Below, piece after piece: positions 21,922 to 31,149 of a stretch of 64,000 nt of DNA. The translations under genes and the position numbers were made by a program. Position 1 is the stretch's first letter, and each line of letters starts with the position of its first letter. Origin of the DNA: Thermoflavimicrobium daqui. Its GTDB lineage: Bacteria; Bacillota; Bacilli; Thermoactinomycetales; Thermoactinomycetaceae. Location of the stretch: assembly GCF_003313465.1 (NCBI RefSeq), contig NZ_KZ845668.1, positions 152,206-216,205 of the forward strand, read 5' to 3'. Below the pieces are notes generated by a model. It was not told where the DNA came from, did not search any database, and saw only the letters and a program-made list of their open reading frames with translations.

Positions 21922-22832
21922 AAGCTTTCCCCCTTCCCAGTTAGCTCTAGGAAGATATCCTCCAAAGAAAGTTTCACTTCTTCTAACCGCGATACACGAA
22001 ATCCTGCTTGTATTAGAGAGATATTAATATCTGCCGCCTGATCGTGATTAGTTTGTGGAAGCCAAATCGCTTCGTCTTCCACTTTCGCTGAAATCCCTTG
22101 TTTATGAAGGAACTGAACAGCATACTGAGGAGAATCGATGACGATTTTAAGTCGAGCACCACTTTGCTCTCGTAGAGTTTCGATCGAATTTTGGAAAATC
22201 ATCTTTCCTTTATGGATGATTCCTACTTGTGTAGCCATTTGATCAATTTCGCTTAATAGATGGCTAGAGACAAGGATAGTCATACCATATTCCTTAGGTA
22301 GGTTTTTGATAAGCTCACGTATCTCTTGGATACCTGCTGGATCTAAACCATTAGTGGGTTCGTCGAGAATCAGTAATTTGGGCATTCCTAGCAATGCAGC
22401 GGCGATTCCCAATCTTTGTTTCATTCCCAAGGAATATTCTTTTACCAAGCGATTAGCTGATTCAGTTAAGCGAACAATATCGAGTACTTGATGGATACGA
22501 TTAACAGGAGCTTCTAATAATCGACGAATAACCTCTAAATTTTCATAGCCAGTAAGATGTCCATAATAAGATGGTGATTCAACTAAAGAGCCAATTTGTC
22601 GTAGAATTTCTAAGCGATTCTGTTTTAATTCTTTATTAAAAATACGAACTTCCCCTGAAGTGGGCTTTATGAGATTCAGTAACATCCGAATGGTTGTTGT
22701 TTTTCCTGCTCCATTGGGTCCTAAAAAACCATAGATCTCACCTTCTTTTACCTGCATATTTAAGCGATTAACAGAGATGCGATCTCCATATTTTCTTGTC
22801 AACTGAAGGGTCTGTATAATCATTTCTGCCAT
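21918..22832 (-). CDS. ABC transporter ATP-binding protein, BcrA/LanF type
   Basis: ATPase of the peptide-resistance exporter, 304 residues. The start is ATG at 22832 behind GAGGTGA; an upstream in-frame ATG at 22853 has no site. Walker A is GPNGAGKTTT, signature YSLGMKQRLG, Walker B LLILDEPTNGLDP, and the switch histidine is in SSHLLSE. An extra C-terminal domain of about 90 residues is typical of BcrA-like ATPases. It is divergent from dacA2 and adjacent to a two-component system, the usual CprABC-RK-like module. Target drug unknown. Confidence 0.92.
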   Translation of the reverse strand: MAEMIIQTLQLTRKYGDRISVNRLNMQVKEGEIYGFLGPNGAGKTTTIRMLLNLIKPTSGEVRIFNKELKQNRLEILRQIGSLVESPSYYGHLTGYENLEVIRRLLEAPVNRIHQVLDIVRLTESANRLVKEYSLGMKQRLGIAAALLGMPKLLILDEPTNGLDPAGIQEIRELIKNLPKEYGMTILVSSHLLSEIDQMATQVGIIHKGKMIFQNSIETLREQSGARLKIVIDSPQYAVQFLHKQGISAKVEDEAIWLPQTNHDQAADINISLIQAGFRVSRLEEVKLSLEDIFLELTGKGESL

Positions 22833-22859
22833 GTTGATCACCTCGATATTCATTAAATA

Positions 22860-22910
22860 ATGCTCAGGTTAAGTAGAAGGAAACCAAAGGTTAAATAGAG
22901 GTTAATCTTA
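22860..22910 (-). promoter_or_regulatory. Phased GGTTAA direct repeats, probable response-regulator operator
   Basis: GGTTAA occurs at 22867, 22889 and 22900, spaced 22 and 11 bp, i.e. on one DNA face. OmpR-family regulators typically bind such repeats. The site lies just upstream of the ABC operon, so activation by the 18208 regulator is inferred. Confidence 0.5.
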
Positions 22911-23048
22911 AGCAAAAATGAATGTGTACAGGTTTTAATCCAAAAAAACAAGGGGTATTACAAAATTGGAATGATACTATACTTTTATTCTGTTATAAAA
23001 TGAATGAAGATAAGGGAATATATTCTATCACCGAGGAGAAAAATCTTC

Positions 23049-24287
23049 ATGTACCTTCGAATAAAAATGAAATGGATGACAAGTTGTTTATTCTCGCTAC
23101 TCCTAATATGGGTAATTCCTTCGTCGATCAGGGCAGAAGAAAAAGAGAGCTTCCTTCCTCAATTGCAAGCAAAGTCTTTTGTTCTCATGGACGCAACAAC
23201 AGGAAAAGTACTCATATCGAAAAATGCAGATCAGTCTTTACCGCCAGCAAGTATGACTAAAATGATGAGTGAGCTCCTTGTTCTTGATGCGATTCAATCA
23301 GGAAAATTAAAATGGACTGATAAAGTGAAGATGAGTTCACGAGTTGAATCGGTTGATGAATCGCAGATGTATTTGTTGGCAGGGGAAGAAGAGACGGTAA
23401 GAGAGCTATTTATTGGGATGGCTGTACGCTCAGCAAATGATGCAACCGTTGCGCTAGCTGAAAAAGTAGCGGGTAGTGAAGAACGATTTGTTGCTCAAAT
23501 GAACCAAAAAGCGAAAAAAATAGGGATGAAGCATACTCACTTTTATGCTACAACGGGACTCGAAAAATCAGACTATAAATACCCGCCTAAAACTTCTGGA
23601 AATCATGTGATGTCTGCTTATGACTCAGCTCTTTTAGCCAGATATTTAATTAAAGAGCATCCTGAAGTACTAAAGATCACTTCATTACCACGTTATATAT
23701 TTCGAAAAGGCACCCCACGTGAGCTTCAAAGTAATAGTACCAACCGCATGCTTATAGGGCTTCGAAACTATTATCAAGGAGTTGATGGGATAAAAACTGG
23801 CTATACAGATCAAGCAATGTTTTGCTTTACTGGAACCGCCAAGAGAAATGGAATGCGCTTGATTACCGTAGTAATGGGAGCACCTACTGCTGATTTAAGC
23901 TTTCAAGAGACCGCCAAACTTCTCGACTATGGTTTTACCAATTATCAAATAAAAACACTAATCAAAGGTCGTAAATCTCTGCCTAACTATCCATCGGTTC
24001 CAGTAGAAGATGGAGTGAAAGAATCGGTTTCGGTAGTGACCAAGAAAGATATTATTCTGCCTATTCGCAAGGGAGAAGAAAGTAAATATACGTATCAAGT
24101 AAGCTTACCCAAAAAAATAGAAGCCCCTAAGAAAAAGGGGGCAGTGATTGGAAAAATAGAGGTGATTTACGCTGGGAAAAAAGTAGGGAACAAAACAGAT
24201 TTAGTTGTAGCCGAAGAGGTTGAAAAGTTAAGCTGGTTTAAGCAATTATTTCGTGATATCACGGCGAAATTTACCGCTATTTTTTAG
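23049..24287 (+). CDS. Second D-alanyl-D-alanine carboxypeptidase (PBP5 family)
   Basis: Paralogue of the DacA protein at 16614, 412 residues. The ATG at 23049 has GAGGAG ten bases upstream. A signal peptide ends at about IRAEE. Active-site motifs are complete: SMTK (68-71), SAN (128-130) and KTG (249-251). A PBP5 C-terminal domain and an amphipathic tail (WFKQLFRDITAKFTAIF) follow. It lies next to the peptide-resistance ABC operon, which suggests an envelope-related role or simple local duplication. It could be a sporulation-type (DacF-like) enzyme; the sequence does not settle this. Confidence 0.92.
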   Translation: MYLRIKMKWMTSCLFSLLLIWVIPSSIRAEEKESFLPQLQAKSFVLMDATTGKVLISKNADQSLPPASMTKMMSELLVLDAIQSGKLKWTDKVKMSSRVESVDESQMYLLAGEEETVRELFIGMAVRSANDATVALAEKVAGSEERFVAQMNQKAKKIGMKHTHFYATTGLEKSDYKYPPKTSGNHVMSAYDSALLARYLIKEHPEVLKITSLPRYIFRKGTPRELQSNSTNRMLIGLRNYYQGVDGIKTGYTDQAMFCFTGTAKRNGMRLITVVMGAPTADLSFQETAKLLDYGFTNYQIKTLIKGRKSLPNYPSVPVEDGVKESVSVVTKKDIILPIRKGEESKYTYQVSLPKKIEAPKKKGAVIGKIEVIYAGKKVGNKTDLVVAEEVEKLSWFKQLFRDITAKFTAIF

Positions 24288-24337
24288 AGGGGAATATATT
24301 TCACTATTTCATTAGAGCACCAGAATATCTAGATTTG

Positions 24338-24378
24338 GAGCGCTCTGTTATTCATAGAGGAGGAATAACAAAGCGCTC
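24338..24378. terminator. Hairpin between convergent dacA2 and MocR regulator genes
   Basis: Sixteen-bp stem with one mismatch (24338-24353 and 24363-24378) and a nine-base loop. There is no long T-run on either side. It is placed between two converging genes, so it is probably a bidirectional terminator. Confidence 0.55.
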
Positions 24379-24383
24379 GTTTG

Positions 24384-25868
24384 CTAAAATAAAGGCGTTT
24401 GCCCTTTTTGTCGATCCAGTGAGCTTAAATATTTTCCAATTACCATGCACATTTCTTTAATACCCAAAGTTATTTCTTCTTCATCCACATTTGAGAAACT
24501 AAGGCGGAGGTGATTCCACTCGATATCACTGGGGAAGCAAGCTGAACCGGGTAAAAAGCTGATATTCTTTTGTTTACACATACTTAGTAGCTCGATGGTA
24601 TTGGCACCTTTAGGAAGGGTAATCCAGATATTGAACCCTCCTTTGGGAGTCAGCCAAGACATACCAGGAGGAGCATACTCTTTCAGTAACTGTAAAGTAA
24701 GGTTTCTTTTCTGTTTAAGAGACTCACGAAGCTCTTTTAATAATCGTCTAATCCACTGGCTTTGGAAGATCGGTAAAATAACTTTTTGATTAAGAAGTGG
24801 ATTTCCCATATCTGCATTTGTTTTCGCAGCGATAAGTCGATTTAGAATCATGTCTGAAGCGACCATAAAGCCAATTCTACAACCTGGGGAAAGAATCTTA
24901 CTTAAACCTTTAAGATAGATCACATTTCCATAGCGATCCATCGCCTTTAGATGAAGAGGAGGAGACTGATCAAAAAAGATTTCACTCCAAGGATCATCCT
25001 CTAAAATCAAACAGTTGATATGGCGCGTGAGGTCAATGAGCTCCCTTCTTCTCTTCTGATTCATCACATAGCCTGTAGGATTTTGAAAGGTAGGCATGGT
25101 ATAAATAAGTTTAGGTGTGTAAGTGTCAAGTAAAGCCGTAAGCTTGTCGATCCGCATACCTTCTTGATCCACCGGAACAGCGATAACTGTTGCGCCACGA
25201 CTACGGAAAATATCAATAGCGGCGGTATACGTAGGTTCTTCTGTAAAAACAATGTCACCAGGCCCTAGAAAACAGCGAGCCACTAGATCAATGCCTTGCT
25301 GGGAACCGTTTGTAACAAGGATATCTTGAGGAGAAACTTTGATTCCCTCATTCATGAGATAATGGGCTAAGGCTTGCCTAAGTTCTATATCACCTTGGAT
25401 CTCTCCGTACTGAGCGAGGATTTCAGGTTCCTTTTGGACAAGCTGACTAATACTTTGAGCTAATATTTCTGTCGGAAGTAAATCAGGATGTACGATGGGG
25501 CTTGAAAAGTTAATTTGTGCTAGTACTTGATTGTAGTACATTTGCTGTGTTCGATGTAGGTAGTCTGGAATTTGTAGAAAAAGGCTTCCATCCTCTCTCT
25601 CTTCTTCTGGTTCTTCAGTTTCCACATTATTTTTAACGGCTACGAATATCCCTTTTCCTTGAATTCGCTCAATAAGTTGTTGTTTTTCCAACAAGTCTAA
25701 TGCTTGCATTACTGTTACAGGACTTACTTGAAGTGTTTTAGCCAACTGTCTTACTGAAGGTAGGCGAGTACCACTTGGAAAATAGCCAGATAAGATTCGA
25801 TCTGTAAAGGATTGGTAAATTTGTTGTGCTAAGGGTACATGCGAGCTACGATTTATCTCAATTTTCAT
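24384..25868 (-). CDS. MocR/GntR-family regulator with aminotransferase domain (PdxR candidate)
   Basis: Transcription factor of 494 residues. The N-terminal GntR winged helix covers about residues 1-75 (GTRLPSVRQLAKTLQVSPVT). A fold-type I aminotransferase domain follows, with the PLP lysine in LKGLSKILSPG. These proteins use PLP as effector. Its place, divergent from pdxK and close to pdxS-pdxT, suggests a PdxR-type regulator of vitamin B6 synthesis. GabR-like or TauR-like roles are alternatives. ATG start behind CAGGAG. Direct repeats lie in front (25885-25912). Confidence 0.85.
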   Translation of the reverse strand: MKIEINRSSHVPLAQQIYQSFTDRILSGYFPSGTRLPSVRQLAKTLQVSPVTVMQALDLLEKQQLIERIQGKGIFVAVKNNVETEEPEEEREDGSLFLQIPDYLHRTQQMYYNQVLAQINFSSPIVHPDLLPTEILAQSISQLVQKEPEILAQYGEIQGDIELRQALAHYLMNEGIKVSPQDILVTNGSQQGIDLVARCFLGPGDIVFTEEPTYTAAIDIFRSRGATVIAVPVDQEGMRIDKLTALLDTYTPKLIYTMPTFQNPTGYVMNQKRRRELIDLTRHINCLILEDDPWSEIFFDQSPPLHLKAMDRYGNVIYLKGLSKILSPGCRIGFMVASDMILNRLIAAKTNADMGNPLLNQKVILPIFQSQWIRRLLKELRESLKQKRNLTLQLLKEYAPPGMSWLTPKGGFNIWITLPKGANTIELLSMCKQKNISFLPGSACFPSDIEWNHLRLSFSNVDEEEITLGIKEMCMVIGKYLSSLDRQKGQTPLF

Positions 25869-25884
25869 ATAATCCGCTCCTGAG

Positions 25885-25912
25885 TGTTACATAATGTTAT
25901 TGACTGTTACAT
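25885..25912. promoter_or_regulatory. Direct repeats TGTTACAT, candidate MocR operator
   Basis: Two exact TGTTACAT copies (25885-25892 and 25905-25912) spaced 20 bp, in the divergent region between the MocR regulator and pdxK. MocR-family regulators commonly bind direct repeats. The same repeat was not seen upstream of pdxS. Confidence 0.5.
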
Positions 25913-26048
25913 TTAAGTGTATATAGAATCAAACTGAAAAACAATAAAAGCAACTAGTTTTTTCTAATCCCAATCCAATCCCATTTAGCACATAAACAAT
26001 ATGAATTACTAAGCACTGGTATTTTTGATAAAAGAGGAGGGAAACTCG

Positions 26049-26864
26049 ATGGCGATTTATAAAGCATTAACAATTGCTGGATCAGATAGTAGCGGTGGTG
26101 CTGGACTTCAAGCTGACTTAAAAACGTTTCAAGAACGTGGCGTATATGGGATGACAGCCATTACTACTATCGTAGCCATGAGTCCAGAAAATTGGGATCA
26201 TCAGGTGTTTCCTGTGGATTTAGACACTGTTCGTGCCCAATTAAAAACGATTTTTGAAGCAGTAGGTGTAGACGCGTTAAAAACAGGGATGCTAGGAACT
26301 CCTGAGCTGATTGAGCTCGTTGGCGAAGCCCTAGAAAAATATCAAGCAGATCGGATTGTTATTGATCCTGTGTTGGTCTGTAAAGGAACTGAAGAAGTAT
26401 TAAGTCCAGAGACACTGATCAGTTTAAGAGAAGTATTGATACCTAAAGCGACGATTGCTGTACCAAACTTATATGAAGCGGGGCATTTAAGCCAATTTGG
26501 TGCGATTAAAACCGTTGATGATATGAAAGAAGCTGCAGCACGTATTTATGATTTAGGTGCGAAATACGTTCTGATCAAAGGTGGTGGCCGTCTCGAACAT
26601 GAAAAAGCGGTTGATTTGCTATATGATGGGGAATCATTTGAGCTGCTTGAGTCGGATCGGATCGAGACCACTTATACCCATGGAGCTGGCTGTACTTACG
26701 CAGCGGCAATTACGGCAGAGTTAGCAAAAGGGAAATCGGTCAAAGAGGCTGTTTATACGGCGAAAGCATTTATTACTGCGGCTATTCGCCATTCATTCCC
26801 ACTAAATCAACATTGTGGTCCGACACTTCATGCTGCCTATCGTCTATATGGGGATAAAGAATAG
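26049..26864 (+). CDS. pdxK: Pyridoxine/pyridoxal/pyridoxamine kinase (ThiD-like PdxK)
   Basis: Phosphorylates B6 vitamers in the salvage pathway. The ATG at 26049 behind GAGGAGGG gives 271 residues, the B. subtilis PdxK length. The ribokinase-family N-terminus ALTIAGSDSSGGAGLQADLKT and the C-terminal anion-hole motif THGAGCTYAAA are clear. The fold is close to HMP kinase ThiD, so a thiamine role cannot be excluded. The adjoining MocR regulator and pdxST favour B6 salvage. Confidence 0.88.
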   Translation: MAIYKALTIAGSDSSGGAGLQADLKTFQERGVYGMTAITTIVAMSPENWDHQVFPVDLDTVRAQLKTIFEAVGVDALKTGMLGTPELIELVGEALEKYQADRIVIDPVLVCKGTEEVLSPETLISLREVLIPKATIAVPNLYEAGHLSQFGAIKTVDDMKEAAARIYDLGAKYVLIKGGGRLEHEKAVDLLYDGESFELLESDRIETTYTHGAGCTYAAAITAELAKGKSVKEAVYTAKAFITAAIRHSFPLNQHCGPTLHAAYRLYGDKE

Positions 26865-27081
26865 AACAACATAAAATAGCTTGTACTAAGACTGAAAAAT
26901 GAGGTGCTCCTCAATAGCGGGGACGAGGGACACCTCAAACACATAGAACAACCTTTATAAAAACATATACGTATCTAGTTATACTACAAAATTGTAGTCA
27001 TGTCGATGAACTAGAAGTAGGTAATGATAGAAAGGCATTTTTGACATCACTGACAAAACTGTGGAAACCGGAGGGGATATC

Positions 27082-27966
27082 ATGAAAAGAGTAGGTACAG
27101 ATCGTGTGAAACGTGGAATGGCTGAGATGCAAAAAGGTGGCGTTATCATGGATGTTGTTAACGCAGAACAGGCGAAAATTGCTGAAGCAGCAGGAGCAGT
27201 TGCAGTGATGGCGTTAGAACGTGTTCCAGCTGATATCCGTGCTGCAGGCGGTGTAGCTCGTATGGCAGATCCACGTATTGTCGAAGAAGTGATGAATGCA
27301 GTATCGATTCCTGTGATGGCAAAAGCGCGGATTGGTCACTTTGTAGAAGCACGCTTATTGGAAACACTTGGAGTTGACTATATTGATGAGAGTGAAGTGT
27401 TAACCCCAGCTGATGAAGTGTTTCATATTGATAAATCGCAGTTTACTGTTCCTTTTGTTTGCGGAGCACGTAATTTAGGTGAGGCTTTACGCCGGATTGG
27501 AGAAGGTGCTTCGATGATTCGGACCAAAGGGGAACCAGGAACTGGAAATGTAGTCGAAGCGGTACGTCATATGCGAACGATGCAAAGCCAGATTCGTAAA
27601 GTGCAAAATATGTCTCGCGATGAGCTAATGACTGAAGCCAAAGAATTAGGTGCTCCTTATGAATTACTTCTGCAAATTCATGAGACAGGCAAGCTCCCTG
27701 TAGTAAACTTTGCTGCTGGTGGTATCGCTACTCCCGCTGATGCAGCATTGATGATGCATTTAGGTGCAGATGGTGTATTTGTTGGGTCTGGCATTTTTAA
27801 ATCGGAAAACCCTGAGAAATTTGCACGTGCGATTGTAGAAGCAACCACTCATTATGAAGATTTTGCCTTAATTGCAGAGCTGTCGAAAAATCTAGGGAAC
27901 GCTATGACCGGGATCGAAATCTCCCAAATCAGCCCAAATGAACGGATGCAAGAGCGCGGTTGGTAA
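27082..27966 (+). CDS. pdxS: Pyridoxal 5'-phosphate synthase subunit PdxS
   Basis: Synthase subunit that makes PLP from ribose 5-phosphate, glyceraldehyde 3-phosphate and ammonia. The ATG at 27082 behind GGAGGGG gives 294 residues, the standard length. The catalytic lysine K81 is in [10 protein letters not shown] and the second lysine region is [12 protein letters not shown]. pdxT begins 11 bases after the stop codon. The conserved serS-adjacent location of the origin region is kept, with pdxR-pdxK inserted upstream. Confidence 0.98.
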   Translation: MKRVGTDRVKRGMAEMQKGGVIMDVVNAEQAKIAEAAGAVAVMALERVPADIRAAGGVARMADPRIVEEVMNAVSIPVMAKARIGHFVEARLLETLGVDYIDESEVLTPADEVFHIDKSQFTVPFVCGARNLGEALRRIGEGASMIRTKGEPGTGNVVEAVRHMRTMQSQIRKVQNMSRDELMTEAKELGAPYELLLQIHETGKLPVVNFAAGGIATPADAALMMHLGADGVFVGSGIFKSENPEKFARAIVEATTHYEDFALIAELSKNLGNAMTGIEISQISPNERMQERGW

Positions 27967-27977
27967 GGAGGAGAAGA

Positions 27978-28574
27978 ATGAAAATAGGTGTATTGGCTTT
28001 ACAAGGGGCTGTACAGGAGCATTTACATCTTCTCCAAAAACTGGGTGTAGAAGCTATTACAGTAAAAAGAGCAGAGCAATTGGAAGACTTAGATGGATTG
28101 ATTTTACCAGGTGGAGAATCAACTACTATGGGGAAATTGCTCAAAAAATATGATTTAATCGAGTCTCTCTACCAAATGCATGAGCAAGGAAAGCCTCTAT
28201 TTGGTACGTGTGCTGGTATGATCCTGTTAGCCAAAGAGATTGAAGGGCAAACAGAATCGCATTTAGGATTGATGGATGTCCATGTAAAGCGAAATGCTTT
28301 TGGTCGTCAAATTGCTAGTTTTGAAGCTAATTTAGTAATCAAAGAGGTAGCTGAAGATTTCCCTGCTGTCTTTATTCGAGCACCGTATATCGCATCTGTA
28401 TCCCCCTCTGTTGATATACTAGCTGAAGTTGATGGTAAAGTAGTGATGGCTCGCCAAGGCCCCCTATTAGCTTCGGCATTTCACCCCGAGTTGACAGATG
28501 ATGTGCGCGTTCATCAATATTTTGTAAAAATGGTACAAGAATCTATGGCTAAACCTAGTAGAGTTAGAGTATAA
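27978..28574 (+). CDS. pdxT: Pyridoxal 5'-phosphate synthase glutaminase subunit PdxT
   Basis: Class I glutaminase that supplies ammonia to PdxS. The ATG at 27978 with AAGGAGG gives 198 residues. The motifs are LPGGEST (43-49), nucleophile Cys78 in GTCAGM and the His169/Glu171 pair in FHPE. It forms a two-gene operon with pdxS. Confidence 0.97.
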   Translation: MKIGVLALQGAVQEHLHLLQKLGVEAITVKRAEQLEDLDGLILPGGESTTMGKLLKKYDLIESLYQMHEQGKPLFGTCAGMILLAKEIEGQTESHLGLMDVHVKRNAFGRQIASFEANLVIKEVAEDFPAVFIRAPYIASVSPSVDILAEVDGKVVMARQGPLLASAFHPELTDDVRVHQYFVKMVQESMAKPSRVRV

Positions 28575-28611
28575 TAAAGAATAAATCATTATTTAATAAA
28601 TTAATGATAAA

Positions 28612-28860
28612 TGAACGTGAAGAAGAGGCTAGTAACCATTTGACTTTGGTTTTCAGAGAGGCGATGGTGGGTGCAAATCGCTCCAAGCAAGTGGTGAATC
28701 CACCTCAGAGCGATACGTGAAAAAGCGAATGGCTTGAAGCGTAATCGGTAGCGAACCGTTATTTCGCAAAGAAGAGGATCAGTTATAGAATGCTGGTCAA
28801 TGAGGGTGGCACCGCGGAACCTTCCGTCCCTTTGTGGAGGAAGGTTCTATTTTTATTTGA
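28612..28860 (+). promoter_or_regulatory. T-box riboswitch controlling serS
   Basis: tRNA-sensing leader. The Stem I landmarks CAGAGAGGCGATGG and GGTGCAAATCGC are followed by a probable UCC serine specifier at 28699-28701. The T-box core GAGGGTGGCACCGCGG is at 28802-28817. A terminator with stem AACCTTCC/GGAAGGTT (28818-28825 and 28839-28846) and a T-run follows. Uncharged tRNA-Ser should favour antitermination. The specifier assignment is tentative. Confidence 0.93.
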
Positions 28861-28873
28861 AGGGGGTTTTTTT

Positions 28874-30151
28874 ATGCTTCATGCAAAAGTGTTACGTGAG
28901 CAACTGGAAGTCGTGAAAAATAAATTAGCAACACGGGGAGGAGATCTCCAAGATCTTGATTCGTTTGTAGATTATGATCGAAAAAGACGGGAACTTATCC
29001 AAAAAACAGAAGATCTAAAAAATCGTCGCAATACAGTTTCCCGGGAAATAGCTCAAATGAAAAAAGCGAAACAAGATGCTGAAGCCAAGATTTTGGAGAT
29101 GCGCCAAGTTGGGGAAGAGATTAAACAATTGGATGAAGAAATTGGGCAGCTTGAAGAGAAGATGAACGATATTTTACTTACCTTACCCAATCTACCTCAT
29201 GAAACAGTTCCGATTGGTGCTTCTGAGGAAGAAAACGTGGTTGTACGACATTGGGGAGAAGTGGCGGAAGCTGAATTTGCAGTGAAACCTCATTGGGAAG
29301 TAGGACTGGAATTAAATATCTTAGATTTTGAGCGAGCTGCCAAAGTATCTGGTTCACGTTATGTTTATTATCAAGGATTAGGTGCTCGCTTAGAACGGGC
29401 TTTGATCAATTTTATGTTAAATCTCCATACAAGCGAACATGGTTATGAAGAGATGGTAACCCCGTTTATTGTCCAACAAGATTGTATGGTGGGTACAGGA
29501 CAACTCCCTAAGTTCGCAGAAGATGCCTATCGCCTGGAAGGAGAAGAATCTTATCTAATTCCGACAACAGAAGTACCACTGGTGAATTATTTCCGTGGAG
29601 AGATTTTAAAAGATGAAGATCTACCGAAATATGTAGCAGGCTATAGCCCGTGCTTTCGCTCGGAAGCTGGCTCGGCCGGTCGTGATACCCGTGGAGTAAT
29701 CCGTTTACATCAATTTCATAAAGTTGAAATGGTAAAGTTAACGCATCCAGAGAAATCCTATGAAGAGCTGGAAAAATTAGTATCCAATGCTGAAAAAGTG
29801 TTACAACGACTAGAATTGCCCTATCGTGTGATTACACTATGCACAGGAGATCTTGGCTTTACGGCAACGAAGACGTATGACTTAGAAGTATGGTTGCCAA
29901 GCCAAGGAGCTTACCGAGAGATTTCTTCGTGTAGCAACTGTGAGGATTTCCAAGCGCGACGGGCTAATATTCGTTTCCGCCGTGATGCCAAATCGAAGCC
30001 GGAATTTGTTCATACCTTGAATGGATCTGGTCTCGCTGTCGATCGAACCATTGCAGCGATTCTGGAAAACTATCAACAAGCTGATGGGACTGTACAAATT
30101 CCTACAGCATTACAACCTTATATGGGCGGCATCACACAGATTAGCAAGTGA
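28874..30151 (+). CDS. serS: Seryl-tRNA synthetase
   Basis: Class II aminoacyl-tRNA synthetase, 425 residues from the ATG at 28874 behind GAAGGGGG, just after the T-box terminator; frame extension further upstream lies inside the T-box. The N-terminal antiparallel coiled coil covers about residues 25-105. Motif 2 is [15 protein letters not shown] and motif 3 is [12 protein letters not shown]. Its order after pdxST is conserved in Bacillales. Confidence 0.97.
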   Translation: MLHAKVLREQLEVVKNKLATRGGDLQDLDSFVDYDRKRRELIQKTEDLKNRRNTVSREIAQMKKAKQDAEAKILEMRQVGEEIKQLDEEIGQLEEKMNDILLTLPNLPHETVPIGASEEENVVVRHWGEVAEAEFAVKPHWEVGLELNILDFERAAKVSGSRYVYYQGLGARLERALINFMLNLHTSEHGYEEMVTPFIVQQDCMVGTGQLPKFAEDAYRLEGEESYLIPTTEVPLVNYFRGEILKDEDLPKYVAGYSPCFRSEAGSAGRDTRGVIRLHQFHKVEMVKLTHPEKSYEELEKLVSNAEKVLQRLELPYRVITLCTGDLGFTATKTYDLEVWLPSQGAYREISSCSNCEDFQARRANIRFRRDAKSKPEFVHTLNGSGLAVDRTIAAILENYQQADGTVQIPTALQPYMGGITQISK

Positions 30152-30163
30152 TGATATCTTAAC

Positions 30164-30217
30164 AACTCCCCTCATTCTTGTTATTTTGTTTGAATCAGGG
30201 GAGTTTATCTATTTTTT
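30164..30217 (+). terminator. Terminator after serS
   Basis: Stem AACTCCCCT/AGGGGAGTT (30164-30172 and 30197-30205) followed by TATCTATTTTTT. Confidence 0.85.
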
Positions 30218-30240
30218 ATTAAAAATAAATTACTTATCTC

Positions 30241-30268
30241 TTGACAAAAGCCTATATCCATGTATAAT
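30241..30268 (+). promoter_or_regulatory. Promoter of tRNA-Ser(UGA)
   Basis: Consensus -35 TTGACA (30241-30246) and -10 TATAAT (30263-30268) with a 16-bp spacer, 28 bases ahead of the tRNA. Confidence 0.85.
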
Positions 30269-30296
30269 ATATTCTTGTAGTTTCATTTTCCAACGT

Positions 30297-30386
30297 GGAG
30301 AGGTGGTCGAGTGGTTTAAGGCAGCGGTCTTGAAAACCGCCGATGTCGTGAGGCATCCGTGGGTTCGAATCCCACCCTCTCCGCCA
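30297..30386 (+). tRNA. tRNA-Ser (anticodon UGA)
   Basis: Ninety-base class II tRNA. The acceptor stem is GGAGAGG/CCTCTCC. Anticodon stem GCGGT/ACCGC carries the loop CTTGAAA, giving anticodon TGA. It has a long variable arm, T arm GGGTTCGAATCCC and encoded CCA. It has its own promoter and terminator. Confidence 0.97.
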
Positions 30387-30392
30387 AAGGAT

Positions 30393-30436
30393 AAAAAACG
30401 CACTTACCGTTATGAAGCGGTCAAGTGCGTTTTTTG
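30393..30436 (+). terminator. Terminator after tRNA-Ser(UGA)
   Basis: Long stem AACGCACTT-ACCG against CGGT-CAAGTGCGTT, followed by TTTTTT, seven bases after the tRNA. Confidence 0.9.
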
Positions 30437-30439
30437 TGT

Positions 30440-30989
30440 TGTCTATTCTTGTATTTATAATCATACTAAACTTCGACTTTATAGCTGTCTTTTTATGATT
30501 ATAACCTCAGTTTTCCACCCAATTGTATAATATAATCTATTCTATATAAAAAATAAATTTGCTAAGTCTTTGTGCCTTATACTACTTGGAGTTACATGCT
30601 GTTTTTTTACGATTAATTAAATGAATCCCGATGGGGCGGCTTTTATCCGGCATGGGGCTATACGTTTGATATAATGGACCAAGAGGATAGTCCTTAGAGT
30701 TTCTCTAGCCTGAAAATTGAATCACTGATATTGATATTACAATATGAAATTAGAATCTAAAAGAAGTTATTAACAACCTGTACATAAAATGTGAATAACT
30801 TGTGAATAAAACTTTTTATGCTGAAAAACAAGTGATTATTCGTGATTTTGAAACCGATGAGAAGCTGTCATAGTGGATAGCCCTTTGTACTACCTTTGAA
30901 GAAATTTTTTATCCCATATTTTGTAGATACTCCAACAATAGTAAGAATTATTAGGTTATGATATAGTCCATATAAAAATAGTAGGTAGG
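30440..30989. other. Gene-poor region after tRNA-Ser(UGA)
   Basis: No intact gene. A GC-richer patch near 30625-30700 could encode ESRWGGFYPAWGYTFDIMD in one frame and looks like a leftover of a coding sequence that I cannot identify. Two DnaA boxes lie at 30790 and 30801. The rest is AT-rich without recognised features. Confidence 0.5.
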
Positions 30990-30997
30990 TGATAATA

Positions 30998-31141
30998 TTG
31001 CGAACCCTCTTTCATCCGAGCCCGAGCGAGATTAGACTAAGTGCGGTTCTTGCATCATTGAGTGATCCGATCCGATTACAAATCATTAAACAGCTTGATG
31101 GATGCAATTTTGCAAGCCAAAGAACCTTTTTAATGAGATAG
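30998..31141 (+). pseudogene. Truncated ArsR-family regulator remnant
   Basis: TTG start at 30998 after an AGGTAGGTGAT site, open for 47 codons. The protein begins LRTLFHPSPSEIRLSAVLA and continues SLSDPIRLQIIKQLDGC, the N-terminal half of an ArsR winged-helix domain. It then runs into unrelated residues (NFASQRTF) and stops before the recognition helix. It is therefore a 3'-truncated remnant. A terminator-like hairpin (31119-31148) overlaps its end. DnaA boxes lie on both sides. Confidence 0.6.
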
Positions 31142-31149
31142 GTTCTTTT
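31119..31149 (+). terminator. Terminator-like hairpin after the ArsR remnant
   Basis: Perfect nine-bp stem AAAGAACCT/AGGTTCTTT (31119-31127 and 31140-31148) ending in TTTTG, overlapping the stop codon of the remnant. Confidence 0.55.

Noticed and set aside
26901..26936. GAGGTG/CACCTC hairpin downstream of pdxK as riboswitch or terminator
   Set aside because: Only six outer pairs with an irregular interior, no T-run and no match to a known riboswitch.
30297..30386. Integrative element attached at tRNA-Ser
   Set aside because: No integrase, no duplicated tRNA 3' end and no phage or plasmid genes were found in the flanking DNA.
30021..30530. 169-codon frame spanning serS end and tRNA-Ser
   Set aside because: It runs through the serS terminator, a tRNA and its terminator; not a gene.
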